From positions 1 to 14,594 of the forward strand of contig CAAFZS010000010.1 in NCBI GenBank assembly GCA_900767595.1: 14,594 nucleotides of DNA, in the 5' to 3' direction. The stretch comes from Bacteroidales bacterium. Lineage in GTDB: Bacteria > Bacteroidota > Bacteroidia > Bacteroidales > Paludibacteraceae. The notes under the pieces are model-generated. The model worked only from the letters and a program-made list of their open reading frames with translations. It was not told the DNA's origin and did no database searches. A program made the position numbers and the translations under genes. Shown here one piece after another: positions 7,901 to 14,594 of the stretch; position 1 is the first letter of the stretch, and each line of letters opens with the position of its first letter.

Positions 7901-10900
7901 CTGAAGAACTCAATAAACTGCAAATGACCTTCTGGATGAAGGCAGGCGGTGTGAACTACGTTGGCGATACCGTTTATGTGGGTGTTATGTCCGACCCGAC
8001 GAACCTCGCTACCTTTGATACCGTTCAACTCGTTAAGACGACCAAGGATTATTCCGAGAATATCGTTCGCTTCAATAATTACAAAGGACAAGGTAAGTAC
8101 ATTGCTTTCCTCAAGACGCCGCGTGAACTCGCACGGGCTTGCTATTTAGACGATATTAAAGTCGATTATCTCGCTGAATGTGAAAAGGTACAAGGTGTAA
8201 CGGCTACCAACGCTAACGAAATAGGTGCTACCATTTCTTGGAATAAGGGTGATGCTACCCAATGGGAAATCGTAGTGGCTAACAAGGAACTTACTGTTGA
8301 CGAGATTGCTGCTCAAGATATTGCTATCGTCAAAGACTCTGTTACTTCGGAGAATCCGTTTGTGGTAGATTTCTGCGATGAGACCAACAAAGCATATTAC
8401 GTATATGTTCGCGCTATCTGCGACGAGAAGAACAAGGGCGACTGGTCGAATGTTATCTCCTTCAAGACCACTTGTGTGGCAAAGACCCCCGAAGGCTATG
8501 GTTTCATTGACTTTGCAACAACTAACTTCAAAACCGCTGAGTTCCCCTGCTGGATCGTTGGTCGTCGTGAAGGTACAACGGCTGTTCCGTCTATCACGGA
8601 TGGTAGCCACTTGTATATGTTCAACACCGCTTCTTCCGAGGGTGCATACGCTATTATGCCTCCTATCGATGTAGAAGATATTAGCAAACTGCAAGTCAAA
8701 TTCACGGCTTCCGGTGGTACGGGTGCTGCTTACTTACGTCAAGTGACCGTAGGTATCATCACCAATTCCACTGACCTGAGTACCTTTGAGGCTATCGAGA
8801 CTGTTGATTTGCCTAAGGCTGTTACCACTATCAGTAAAGCCAACCACGCCAAGAACTTGGACGAGGCACAGACCTTCATCGTTCGCTTCGATAAGTACAA
8901 AGGTGACTATGAGGGCAACTACGGTAAACAAATCATGTTCCTCTCCGAGAATGGCGGCGTAGCCAACTATGTATATATCTACAGCATGCAAGTAAGCGAG
9001 ATTCCTTCTTGCTTAGAACCGCTCAAGGTAGAAGCAGTGGAAGTCAACACCTATGATGCTACTGTCGGTTGGGAAGAAGTTGGTACCAACTATCAGGTTC
9101 AACTCCTTGCTGATGACAAAGTGACCGTTCTCGTTGATTCGATTACCAACAAACAACAGATGAAGTTTGAAGGTCTCACCATGCTCACCAAGTACTACGC
9201 ACAAGTACGTACTATCTGTGGCATAGGCGACACTTCCGCTTGGTCACCAATGGGTAACTTCACGACCCAATGTCCTGTGGCTTATCCTGTACCGTACGAG
9301 CAGAACTTCGACGACTATGCTTCCGGTGGTGCCAACTTCCCTGATTGTTGGGAACGTTTCTGCAACTATACGGGAACTACAACAACTTATCAACCATATA
9401 TCAATTCTTCTGCTAAAAAGGATGGAAAGAATGGTATGCAAATGTATGGTTCAACTTCGTATTACTCATATGCTGTGCTACCGCCTATGGCAGATAAATT
9501 GTCTAATTTGATGCTTGAGTTTGATTATCGCAGCAATTCTACGTCTTATGCTATGACTATGGTTGTTGGTGTTGCTACGGATGTCACTTCTCTAGAGGGA
9601 TTGGATACTACCTTTGTCCCGCTTGATACCATTACTGCGGACAAATGGGTTGCTGCTAATGCAAACTGGTATCACTATGCTCAATCGTTCGATGATTATA
9701 CAGGGGAAGGTCAAATAGTCTTCTACTCTCCTAAATTCCCGAGTTCGTCTAATGGTTATGCATACTTAGACAATATCTATGTATCCAAGACCCCGACGTG
9801 CTTCCGTCCTATCGACCTTGCTTTTGCCAGCGCTACGGCTTCGTCTATTACACTCACGTGGACACCGCAAGGTAACGAAACGGCTTGGGATATCGCTTGT
9901 CTGCTTGCCGGTGAAGAGGATATGACGAAAGCCGTGATCACCACTGTTTCCGGTGAAGGACCTAAGGGTGTTGTTACCGGCTTGCAGAACTCGACCGATT
10001 ACGACTTCTACGTTCGCGCTAACTGCGGCGGAGGAGACTTCTCCGAGTGGTCTTCTGTTCTAACCGCTGCTACGCTTTGTATCGTACCTTTAGCAGAAGC
10101 CAATTGGGAATTTGACGATTATACCACGCAAATCCAAAGCCCCTACACCACAACCGCTACCTATAAGGAAGAGCGTTGCTGGCTCGTAGGAAATAAGAAT
10201 AGCACTAGTTATTCCTATATCCCGTATCTGAACAAGAATGCGTATAGTTCTACGTATAATACGGTATCTTCCAAGTATGCTTGCACCGATTCCAGTGCGC
10301 TGAAGTTCTATTCTACGACTTCGTATAATGGTGCTTATGCCGTTATGCCGGAGATTGTAGGTAACTTAGACGAAATGCAAGTATCCTTCGTTGGTCGTGC
10401 CGTTTATGAGAGCTACAGCACCGCTGCCGCTACCGCCGGTCAATTCACGAAGTACTACAATTTATACGCTACAGGTACTTACCAACGTGGTATCAAGGTG
10501 GGTACGGTTACCGACCCGTATGATATGTCCACCTTCGAGGAGTTGGTTGACTATCAGTTTGCTGAAGTAACAAATGCTAACTGCTCAACGAAGGTAGAAG
10601 GTGACTACTGGGAGCCTGTGACTGTTTCGCTCTATGGCGCAAAGGGTAAGTACATCGCCTTCTTGTCCGAGTACGACGCTTCCAACTATGCTTGGATTGA
10701 TAACGTCAAGGTTGAAACGGAGTCGGGTCTTAATATGCCGACCCTCATCAGACTCAACGAGGAGACCCTCACCGGCGAACATGCAGACATCACTTGGAAG
10801 TCTCGCGCAAACAAGTTCGACGTAGTGGTTACCAACGATACCGGTTTGGTTATCTACAATAAGGTACAAGCAGAACAAGCGCTCTCGCTTGATAACCTGA

Positions 10901-13752
10901 CGATGCTTACCAACTATATCGTTACTATCAAAGCGATGAACGAGGCAGGTACTGAGTATTCTGCTCCGGCAGTCTTCAAGTTCAGGACTCCTTGTATGCC
11001 TTATACGAAGGACAACGCTAAGTGGGACTTCTCCGCTGCCAGTGCTACCTATGCTTATACGGGTTCTACCACATATAAGATTCCTGAGTGCTGGGAAGCC
11101 GGACAACTCACTAAGGGTGGAACATCGGCTACCTACATGCCACAAGTGAAAGTTAGCACCGCTACCGCCTACACCTATGGTCGTTTGGACGATGCTACCG
11201 ATGGCGCTTTGCAGTTCTATAACTACTCCAATACATACGGTGATAGTTATGCTGTTCTTCCCGAACTGAATGTGAACTACGATAGTACAGCCCTCCACTT
11301 CTGGGTTCGTGCCGCTTACTTCTGGCCCGCAGGAGCTGCATTGGTTGCCAATAAGAACAAGATCCGTGAGGCAAACACCAATTATCCGAAAGACCTCTTA
11401 ATCGGTACCATCAAGGATATGAGCGATATGACCACCTTCGTAGAGCAAGATAAGGTTACTTATCCGTACGAATTGGCTGCTACTACCTATAACTACAACG
11501 ATGAGACCGGTAATAACTACTGGATAGAGGTTATCCTCCCGCTCAAGAAATATAAAGACCAAGGTCGTATCGTTCTGTACTACCCGTTAGGACAAAAGAC
11601 AGGTTATATGTTTATTGACGACGTAGAGGTGATTGATGCCGACTTCTGCACGCCTATTACGAATATCAATGCCAAGAACGTTACGGCTACCGCTGCTGAC
11701 ATCACTTGGTCGTTCACCGGTAAGGATAGTGTTCAACTCCAACTCTCTACCTCGGATAACTTTGAGGACTCCACCGCTATTATCGTGGACAGTATCATGG
11801 CTGATGCGGAAGGTCTCTTCCAAATAGCTACTTTGGATGCAGGAACGGACTATTACGTTCGTCTCATGCACTTCTGCTCAGAGGAGGATGCTTCGGATTG
11901 GACGGTTCCGTTCAGTTTCACGACCCTCTTTAATATCCGCTTCAATGAGCAGTTCACCGAAGTTCGCACTTATCCGACACATTGGAGCCGTGCTAACGCG
12001 AGGGTGGTTGAGGTGCTGGATAATGGCGTAACGCCTAATCCTGTAGCCGAAAGCATAACTGCCAACTGGGTTCGTGATAATAGTACAAGCGACATTACCG
12101 CTACTACCGGTTCGGCTACAGGCAGCTCGTCTTCCGTTACTTATTACAACTACTGGCTCATGACTCCGACCATCAGCCTCAAGGACATTCCGAAGGCGGA
12201 TAAACTTATGCTCTCCTTCGATCTGTCGCTCTCGGCTTCGGATGGTTCACAACCGTTCAATAAGCCGTCCGAGTTTGACCAGTTCATCGTTGTCGTAAGT
12301 ACCGATGGCGGTAAGACCTATCCGCGTGCTAACGCTACCATTTGGAATGCTGAAGGTAATGACCGTAAGTATAGCGACATCTCCGGCGTACCGACCAAGC
12401 AAATGGTTGATCTCTCTTCCTATGCCGGTCAAGACATCGTTATTGCTTTCGTTACCGACGCACACAGCGAACTGGAGAAAGCTTGCTCCAAGAACGATGT
12501 TCACTTGGATAACGTCCAAATCAACGGTTGCGACGTATTTGAGTATAGCGCAGACATCTGCCAATACAACGACTACGAGGACGACAACTTCTTCATTGAT
12601 GCTAACGACCTCATCGTTGATAAGACGACCGTGTACACCAAGTACGATGCAGCTACCAAAGATGGTGTGAACGATACGTACACCCAACTCAGCCTCACCG
12701 TTAATTGCGCTGTCACCACCACCAAGTCTGTAACCCTCTGCGAGGGAGAGAACTATTTGGATGATAACTTCGCTATCTACAATGTCGTTGAGTCCGCTAC
12801 CTACAAGCAGAAACTCGAAGCCGCTTCCGGTTGCGATAGTATATCAGAGGTGGTTATCACCGTTCTGCCGCGTATCTATAACATCGTTGAGAAAACTATC
12901 TGTCAAGGTGACTTCTTCGAGTTTGGTGGTGTTAAGTATTACACCAGCACCATCGTTTCCGATACCGTTCCGTCGATTGTTACCGGTTGCGATAGTATCA
13001 CGACCTTGTACTTGACCGTGAACGCAATTCTTGCAGGTACCACTGAGACTGACCTCTGTGAGGGCGACACCATCGTCTTTGGTAAATATACCATCACTGA
13101 GGGCGGCACTTACGTTGATACGCTCAAGAACGCTCTTGGTTGCGACTCCGTGGCTACACTCGTTGTTACGATGCGCGAGAACTATGCAACTATGAAACGT
13201 GCGGCTATCTGCCAAGGCGAGAAGTATAGCGATGACGTCTTCCAAGGACTCGGTCAAGCCGGCGATTATCCTTCTGAGCAAAAGTCCATCTATGGTTGCG
13301 ATAGTATCGTTACCTTGCACCTGCTTGTTGCTAATGAGGATCTCAAACTCGAGGATAAGATTGAGGTAGATGAACTGCCTTATATCATCAATGGTCAAGA
13401 ACTGTTGCCTATCGGTACGGTAGAGGGTTCGTATCAACGTACTATCGACCTCAACTGTGGTATGGCAACAATCACCATCCTCGTAGGCAATGTATCGGCT
13501 CTGCCGCAAGTTAAGGTGGACGACCTGACCGTGAACCCCAATCCGGTTCAAGTAGGCGAAGCCTTCTATGTATCCGGTCCGTTTGCCGGTAATGCAACGA
13601 TGACCATCGTCAATGCTAATGGACAAAACATCTATACCGCTACCGGTGTTCAAAGTCCGGTTGTCGTTCCGGGATTACCTGTAACGGGCGTATATATGAT
13701 TACCATTACTTCGACGAACGGTACTTATGCTACAAAGGTTATGGCTTATTAA
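4966..13752 (+). CDS. Giant T9SS-secreted modular adhesin-like protein (J/Fn3 repeats, GCDSI stalk, type A sorting domain)
   Basis: 2928 residues. Signal peptide 1-19 (MKKSFLSLLLVLMTTVLYA). Nine J-type (choice-of-anchor J / cleaved-adhesin-like) modules, the first eight each followed by an Fn3 domain. Approximate J/Fn3 bounds: 22-182/183-276; 278-463/466-570; 577-793/796-880; 882-1070/1072-1168; 1170-1347/1349-1434; 1436-1610/1612-1703; 1705-1920/1924-2008; 2010-2226/2228-2320; ninth J 2322-2520 (STDGGKTY at 2445-2452). Next comes a stalk of about six Cys-rich repeats, 2530-2845, then a T9SS type A sorting domain, about 2848-2928 (LTVNPNPVQVG... GVYMITITSTNGTYATKVMAY). Composition is rich in Thr, Asn, Asp and Tyr and poor in basic residues, as for an exposed extracellular protein. 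No catalytic motif was found. HagA/gingipain adhesin regions of Porphyromonas are the closest architecture I know; orthology is not claimed. Codon choice (AAC, ACC, GGT favoured) hints at strong expression, except in module 6. The ATG at 4966 is the only start that gives a signal peptide. An intrinsic terminator follows 29 bases after the stop. Confidence 0.93.
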   Translation: MKKSFLSLLLVLMTTVLYAGKEELYVLYEGFENGIPATWSQINEAGQQQWIIESATDAQYPTGVVEGEYRAALRNTTTQTQHFVTKLVTPVFDISKTVHPILMFSHAQAQRTGDVDQLKVYYRQSATDRWIEIASFENKITNWTQETIQLPGACETYQLAFEGTDNFGRGIVIDDVIVRPEPTCEDPFNISVDGLSTNSVTLLWNGSLDTEKFRVVLSKKQITDMEQPEGIVYDNLISDFSVTIDELNRNTKYYVYIQAQCGVENSEWSSFTFTTKNMVNVPYTQTFDKSYASGTVSHPDYWTCGTSIKKDDGSMEFMPFINQNTDETGLKNFSFSNTTCLVFTGARSTSKLIPAGEYVYSATPELNVENVKNLQATFWGTCHTYYNEANANGLVIGVMTDPADFSTFVAVDTVYLKGAQLFDRFTVYFDNYTGEGKFIAFASNFVGKDNIFFMDDLSLEINEGIKTPTNVSLNQVSSKSITVNANMNGATASKVYLTKHVIDAKTGQVQLNPLAETFGAENILATYDVNSFPYVINLPDSVNGMFVQVYVQNVMGDQAGAFALPVKQLVPKRWDGESDLLINFDDTEVSHNYGSSELKNFWNNTSSYNYPYEMITDFFTQPGLSSSSTVYTVRYPLLGGTTAASKYHSAKGAVYLKRDRRVFGDGTEWIMPHGQYMALPEVVDLSTFFLQFYLASYSDSHPEAAGVVIGAMTDPFDITTFDTIATVTCGNDWKMAIVSFADYKGQGHFPAIMAATMLTDDSWSGGSGSGSGSSYKDYYMGATWVDDIQYLKAGGCMPATDLKDEVSYDQATLTWNANQMEQWVVTVYADEAKKDTVANDTVTVPTYTVKELKPHTLYYYDVVALCDDKEFPADPATFTTECLPAENIPYVEDFEAYASGSTTHIVPACWNIMQQKVYYPGGSSGEPASTSWYPYVGSSTYAHTGTKGFYFQYYKKTSGYTITPLMDDQPSFIALPLMAEELNKLQMTFWMKAGGVNYVGDTVYVGVMSDPTNLATFDTVQLVKTTKDYSENIVRFNNYKGQGKYIAFLKTPRELARACYLDDIKVDYLAECEKVQGVTATNANEIGATISWNKGDATQWEIVVANKELTVDEIAAQDIAIVKDSVTSENPFVVDFCDETNKAYYVYVRAICDEKNKGDWSNVISFKTTCVAKTPEGYGFIDFATTNFKTAEFPCWIVGRREGTTAVPSITDGSHLYMFNTASSEGAYAIMPPIDVEDISKLQVKFTASGGTGAAYLRQVTVGIITNSTDLSTFEAIETVDLPKAVTTISKANHAKNLDEAQTFIVRFDKYKGDYEGNYGKQIMFLSENGGVANYVYIYSMQVSEIPSCLEPLKVEAVEVNTYDATVGWEEVGTNYQVQLLADDKVTVLVDSITNKQQMKFEGLTMLTKYYAQVRTICGIGDTSAWSPMGNFTTQCPVAYPVPYEQNFDDYASGGANFPDCWERFCNYTGTTTTYQPYINSSAKKDGKNGMQMYGSTSYYSYAVLPPMADKLSNLMLEFDYRSNSTSYAMTMVVGVATDVTSLEGLDTTFVPLDTITADKWVAANANWYHYAQSFDDYTGEGQIVFYSPKFPSSSNGYAYLDNIYVSKTPTCFRPIDLAFASATASSITLTWTPQGNETAWDIACLLAGEEDMTKAVITTVSGEGPKGVVTGLQNSTDYDFYVRANCGGGDFSEWSSVLTAATLCIVPLAEANWEFDDYTTQIQSPYTTTATYKEERCWLVGNKNSTSYSYIPYLNKNAYSSTYNTVSSKYACTDSSALKFYSTTSYNGAYAVMPEIVGNLDEMQVSFVGRAVYESYSTAAATAGQFTKYYNLYATGTYQRGIKVGTVTDPYDMSTFEELVDYQFAEVTNANCSTKVEGDYWEPVTVSLYGAKGKYIAFLSEYDASNYAWIDNVKVETESGLNMPTLIRLNEETLTGEHADITWKSRANKFDVVVTNDTGLVIYNKVQAEQALSLDNLTMLTNYIVTIKAMNEAGTEYSAPAVFKFRTPCMPYTKDNAKWDFSAASATYAYTGSTTYKIPECWEAGQLTKGGTSATYMPQVKVSTATAYTYGRLDDATDGALQFYNYSNTYGDSYAVLPELNVNYDSTALHFWVRAAYFWPAGAALVANKNKIREANTNYPKDLLIGTIKDMSDMTTFVEQDKVTYPYELAATTYNYNDETGNNYWIEVILPLKKYKDQGRIVLYYPLGQKTGYMFIDDVEVIDADFCTPITNINAKNVTATAADITWSFTGKDSVQLQLSTSDNFEDSTAIIVDSIMADAEGLFQIATLDAGTDYYVRLMHFCSEEDASDWTVPFSFTTLFNIRFNEQFTEVRTYPTHWSRANARVVEVLDNGVTPNPVAESITANWVRDNSTSDITATTGSATGSSSSVTYYNYWLMTPTISLKDIPKADKLMLSFDLSLSASDGSQPFNKPSEFDQFIVVVSTDGGKTYPRANATIWNAEGNDRKYSDISGVPTKQMVDLSSYAGQDIVIAFVTDAHSELEKACSKNDVHLDNVQINGCDVFEYSADICQYNDYEDDNFFIDANDLIVDKTTVYTKYDAATKDGVNDTYTQLSLTVNCAVTTTKSVTLCEGENYLDDNFAIYNVVESATYKQKLEAASGCDSISEVVITVLPRIYNIVEKTICQGDFFEFGGVKYYTSTIVSDTVPSIVTGCDSITTLYLTVNAILAGTTETDLCEGDTIVFGKYTITEGGTYVDTLKNALGCDSVATLVVTMRENYATMKRAAICQGEKYSDDVFQGLGQAGDYPSEQKSIYGCDSIVTLHLLVANEDLKLEDKIEVDELPYIINGQELLPIGTVEGSYQRTIDLNCGMATITILVGNVSALPQVKVDDLTVNPNPVQVGEAFYVSGPFAGNATMTIVNANGQNIYTATGVQSPVVVPGLPVTGVYMITITSTNGTYATKVMAY
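5029..12528 (+). repeat. Protein-level tandem array of nine J-type modules with eight Fn3 domains
   Basis: The repeat is clear in protein but strongly diverged in DNA. Modules 2-8 share three landmarks in order: a 'vGxmTDPxDxsTFxxvdtV' stretch (for example IGVMTDPADFSTF in module 2, VGVMSDPTNLATF in 4, VGTVTDPYDMSTF in 7), then 'F.v.F..YkGqGkyIAFlS', then a closing 'ylDdIkv' strand. Modules 1 and 9 lack the TDP landmark and instead have the commoner J-type pattern (LKVYYRQSATDRW and FIVVVSTDGGKTY). Module length ranges from about 250 to 305 residues including Fn3. Confidence 0.8.
12556..13500 (+). repeat. Stalk of about six GCDSI-type repeats near the C-terminus of the giant protein
   Basis: Four clear repeats have first cysteines at residues 2592, 2646, 2698 and 2749 (LCEG/ICQG/LCEG/ICQG) and GCDS cysteines at 2623, 2675, 2726 and 2778, a period of 51-52 residues. 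A degenerate copy precedes them (Cys 2532, DGVNDTYTQLSLTVN in place of GCDSI) and another follows (LPYIINGQELL ... DLNCGMATITILV). Such repeats usually sit between adhesive domains and the sorting domain in Bacteroidota surface proteins and probably act as a spacer held by disulfides. Confidence 0.75.
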
Positions 13753-13758
13753 GATCTA

Positions 13759-13773
13759 TAGCGATTATCGCTA
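13759..13773. repeat. Short inverted repeat just after the giant gene
   Basis: tagcgattatcgcta: two 7-base arms around a single central T, six bases after the stop codon. As RNA the loop would have to open from the central pairs. It may add a small hairpin ahead of the main terminator; function not established. Confidence 0.4.
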
Positions 13774-13781
13774 ACAAAGTC

Positions 13782-13818
13782 GAATGCGGCTCCCGAGATG
13801 GGAAGCCGCATTCTTTTT
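13782..13818 (+). terminator. Rho-independent terminator of the giant adhesin gene
   Basis: A perfect 10-base stem (gaatgcggct at 13782-13791 with agccgcattc at 13804-13813) extends by ccc/ggg across one bulged A, has a five-base loop (gagat), and is followed by five T (13814-13818). Read on the opposite strand the stem is followed only by gactttgtt, so it should act mainly for the + strand. Confidence 0.9.
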
Positions 13819-13819
13819 A

Positions 13820-13843
13820 GGCATATAAAAGCGTTTTAATGCC
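13820..13843. repeat. Imperfect hairpin between the convergent genes
   Basis: ggcat-(a)-taaaa at 13820-13830 pairs with ttttaatgcc at 13834-13843 around a gcg loop, ten pairs with one bulged A. It lies 27 bases beyond the stop of the minus-strand gene and could help end that transcript, but no T-run follows on either strand. Confidence 0.35.
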
Positions 13844-13870
13844 CTTGTGGTATAATTATGTGTTGCTTAA

Positions 13871-14594
13871 TTATTTGTTAAGTGCCAATGCTACATTAAC
13901 AGCGCAAGCAACGGTGCAACCTACCATAGGATTATTACCTATACCGAGGAAGCCCATCATCTCTACGTGTGCCGGAACGGAACTGGAACCGGCGAACTGA
14001 GCATCGCTGTGCATACGACCCATCGTATCGGTCATTCCGTAAGAAGCGGGACCGGCAGCCATATTATCCGGGTGCAACGTACGACCCGTACCACCACCGG
14101 AAGCTACGCTAAAGTAAGGTTTACCGGCTAAGATACGCTCTTTCTTATACGTACCGGCAACGGGGTGTTGGAAACGCGTAGGATTGGTCGAGTTACCGGT
14201 AATCGAAACGTCCACGTTCTCGTGCCACAGGATAGCAACACCTTCGCGAACGTCGTCTGCGCCATAGCAGTTCACTTTTGCGCGAGGACCATTGCTATAA
14301 GCCTTGGTCTTGATCACATTCAGTTTGCCGGTGAAATAGTCAAACTCTGTTTGAACATAGGTGAAACCGTTGATACGGGAGATAATCATGGCTGCATCTT
14401 TACCTAAACCGTTCAGGATGATTCGCAGCGGTTTTTGGCGAACCTTATTCGCCATCTCGGCAATCTTAATAGCGCCTTCAGCAGCAGCGAAACTCTCGTG
14501 ACCGGCTAAGAAAGCGAAGCACTCGGTCTCCTCACGGAGCAGACGAGCGGCTAAGTTTCCGTGACCTAAGCCAACCTTACGGTCATCAGCTACG
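13871..14594 (-). CDS. GGGtGRT family protein (Gly_rich_SFCGS-type), 5' truncated by window edge
   Basis: The frame stays open from the stop at 13871-13873 to the right window edge, giving 241 complete codons. The Met at 14455 is internal: the frame upstream of it encodes VADDRKVGLGHGNLAARLL and CFAFLAGHESFAAAEGAIKI, which I recognise as conserved parts of this family. Downstream come LNGLGKDAAMIISRINGFTY, CYGADDVREGVAILWHE, VDVSITGNSTNPTRFQHPVA, the naming motif SGGGTGRTLHPDNMAAGP (near 14070-14125) and GRMHSDAQFAGSSSVPAHVE. Family members run to about 330 residues, so roughly the first quarter is missing. No signal peptide can be judged; the family is expected to be cytoplasmic, with no established reaction. 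It is transcribed convergently to the adhesin locus and is probably functionally unrelated to it. Family assignment is from memory of conserved motifs. Confidence 0.9.
   Translation of the reverse strand, partial: VADDRKVGLGHGNLAARLLREETECFAFLAGHESFAAAEGAIKIAEMANKVRQKPLRIILNGLGKDAAMIISRINGFTYVQTEFDYFTGKLNVIKTKAYSNGPRAKVNCYGADDVREGVAILWHENVDVSITGNSTNPTRFQHPVAGTYKKERILAGKPYFSVASGGGTGRTLHPDNMAAGPASYGMTDTMGRMHSDAQFAGSSSVPAHVEMMGFLGIGNNPMVGCTVACAVNVALALNK

Noticed and set aside
12844..13653. Long open frame on the minus strand (about 269 codons) opposite the stalk repeats, and another of about 237 codons at 10585-11298
   Set aside because: Both lie wholly inside the giant + strand gene; their products show no recognisable motif, and their openness is explained by the codon bias of the sense gene.
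13782..13818. Bidirectional terminator serving both convergent genes
   Set aside because: On the minus strand the stem is followed by gactttgtt, not a T-run, so activity in that direction is not supported.
14453..14455. ATG at 14455 (minus strand) as the start of the GGGtGRT gene
   Set aside because: The upstream in-frame sequence to the window edge encodes conserved family residues, so this Met is internal.
1..14594. CRISPR arrays, tRNA or rRNA genes, insertion sequences or attachment sites
   Set aside because: No short direct repeats with regular spacers, no cloverleaf-like or rRNA-like stretch, and no transposase or integrase frame were found.

Overview
The window looks like a Bacteroidota chromosome segment, most likely from an uncultured gut- or rumen-type Bacteroidales. 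Three things suggest this: secreted proteins built from choice-of-anchor-J, Fn3, PKD and 'GCDSI' repeats with type IX secretion system (T9SS) C-terminal sorting domains; an OmpA-type protein with carboxypeptidase-regulatory-like domains; and A-rich rather than Shine-Dalgarno-rich sequence before start codons. The genus cannot be named from sequence alone.

Layout, left to right. (1) Bases 1-806 (+): the 3' part of an OmpA-family envelope protein whose start lies outside the window. (2) Bases 806-3898 (+): a 1030-residue secreted multidomain protein (J/MAM-like, Fn3, Bacteroidetes-type lectin-like region, Ig-like, PKD, two GCDSI repeats, short T9SS-type tail). Its ATG overlaps the previous stop by one base. 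(3) Bases 3867-4874 (+): a predicted outer-membrane beta-barrel, overlapping gene 2 by 32 bases. These three form a tight operon. (4) After a 91-base gap with a 12-base perfect palindrome, bases 4966-13752 (+) encode a 2928-residue giant surface protein: nine J-type modules, eight of them followed by an Fn3 domain, then a stalk of about six 50-residue GCDSI-type repeats and a canonical T9SS type A sorting domain. A strong rho-independent terminator follows. (5) Convergently, 13871 to the window end (-) holds the C-terminal two thirds or so of a 'GGGtGRT' family protein of unknown function.

Inferred joint role: two T9SS-exported, surface-attached adhesin-like proteins are encoded with an outer-membrane barrel and a peptidoglycan-binding OmpA protein, so the + strand block reads as a cell-surface adhesion locus, loosely comparable in content to sprCDBF or HagA-type loci but not demonstrably orthologous to them. 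No catalytic domain, mobile element, tRNA, rRNA or CRISPR array was seen. The most notable internal signals are two sets of cysteines that appear and disappear together across the modules of the giant protein, and one module (about 9361-9780) whose base composition is sharply lower in G+C than its neighbours, suggesting module exchange. No gap longer than 300 bases lacks a gene.
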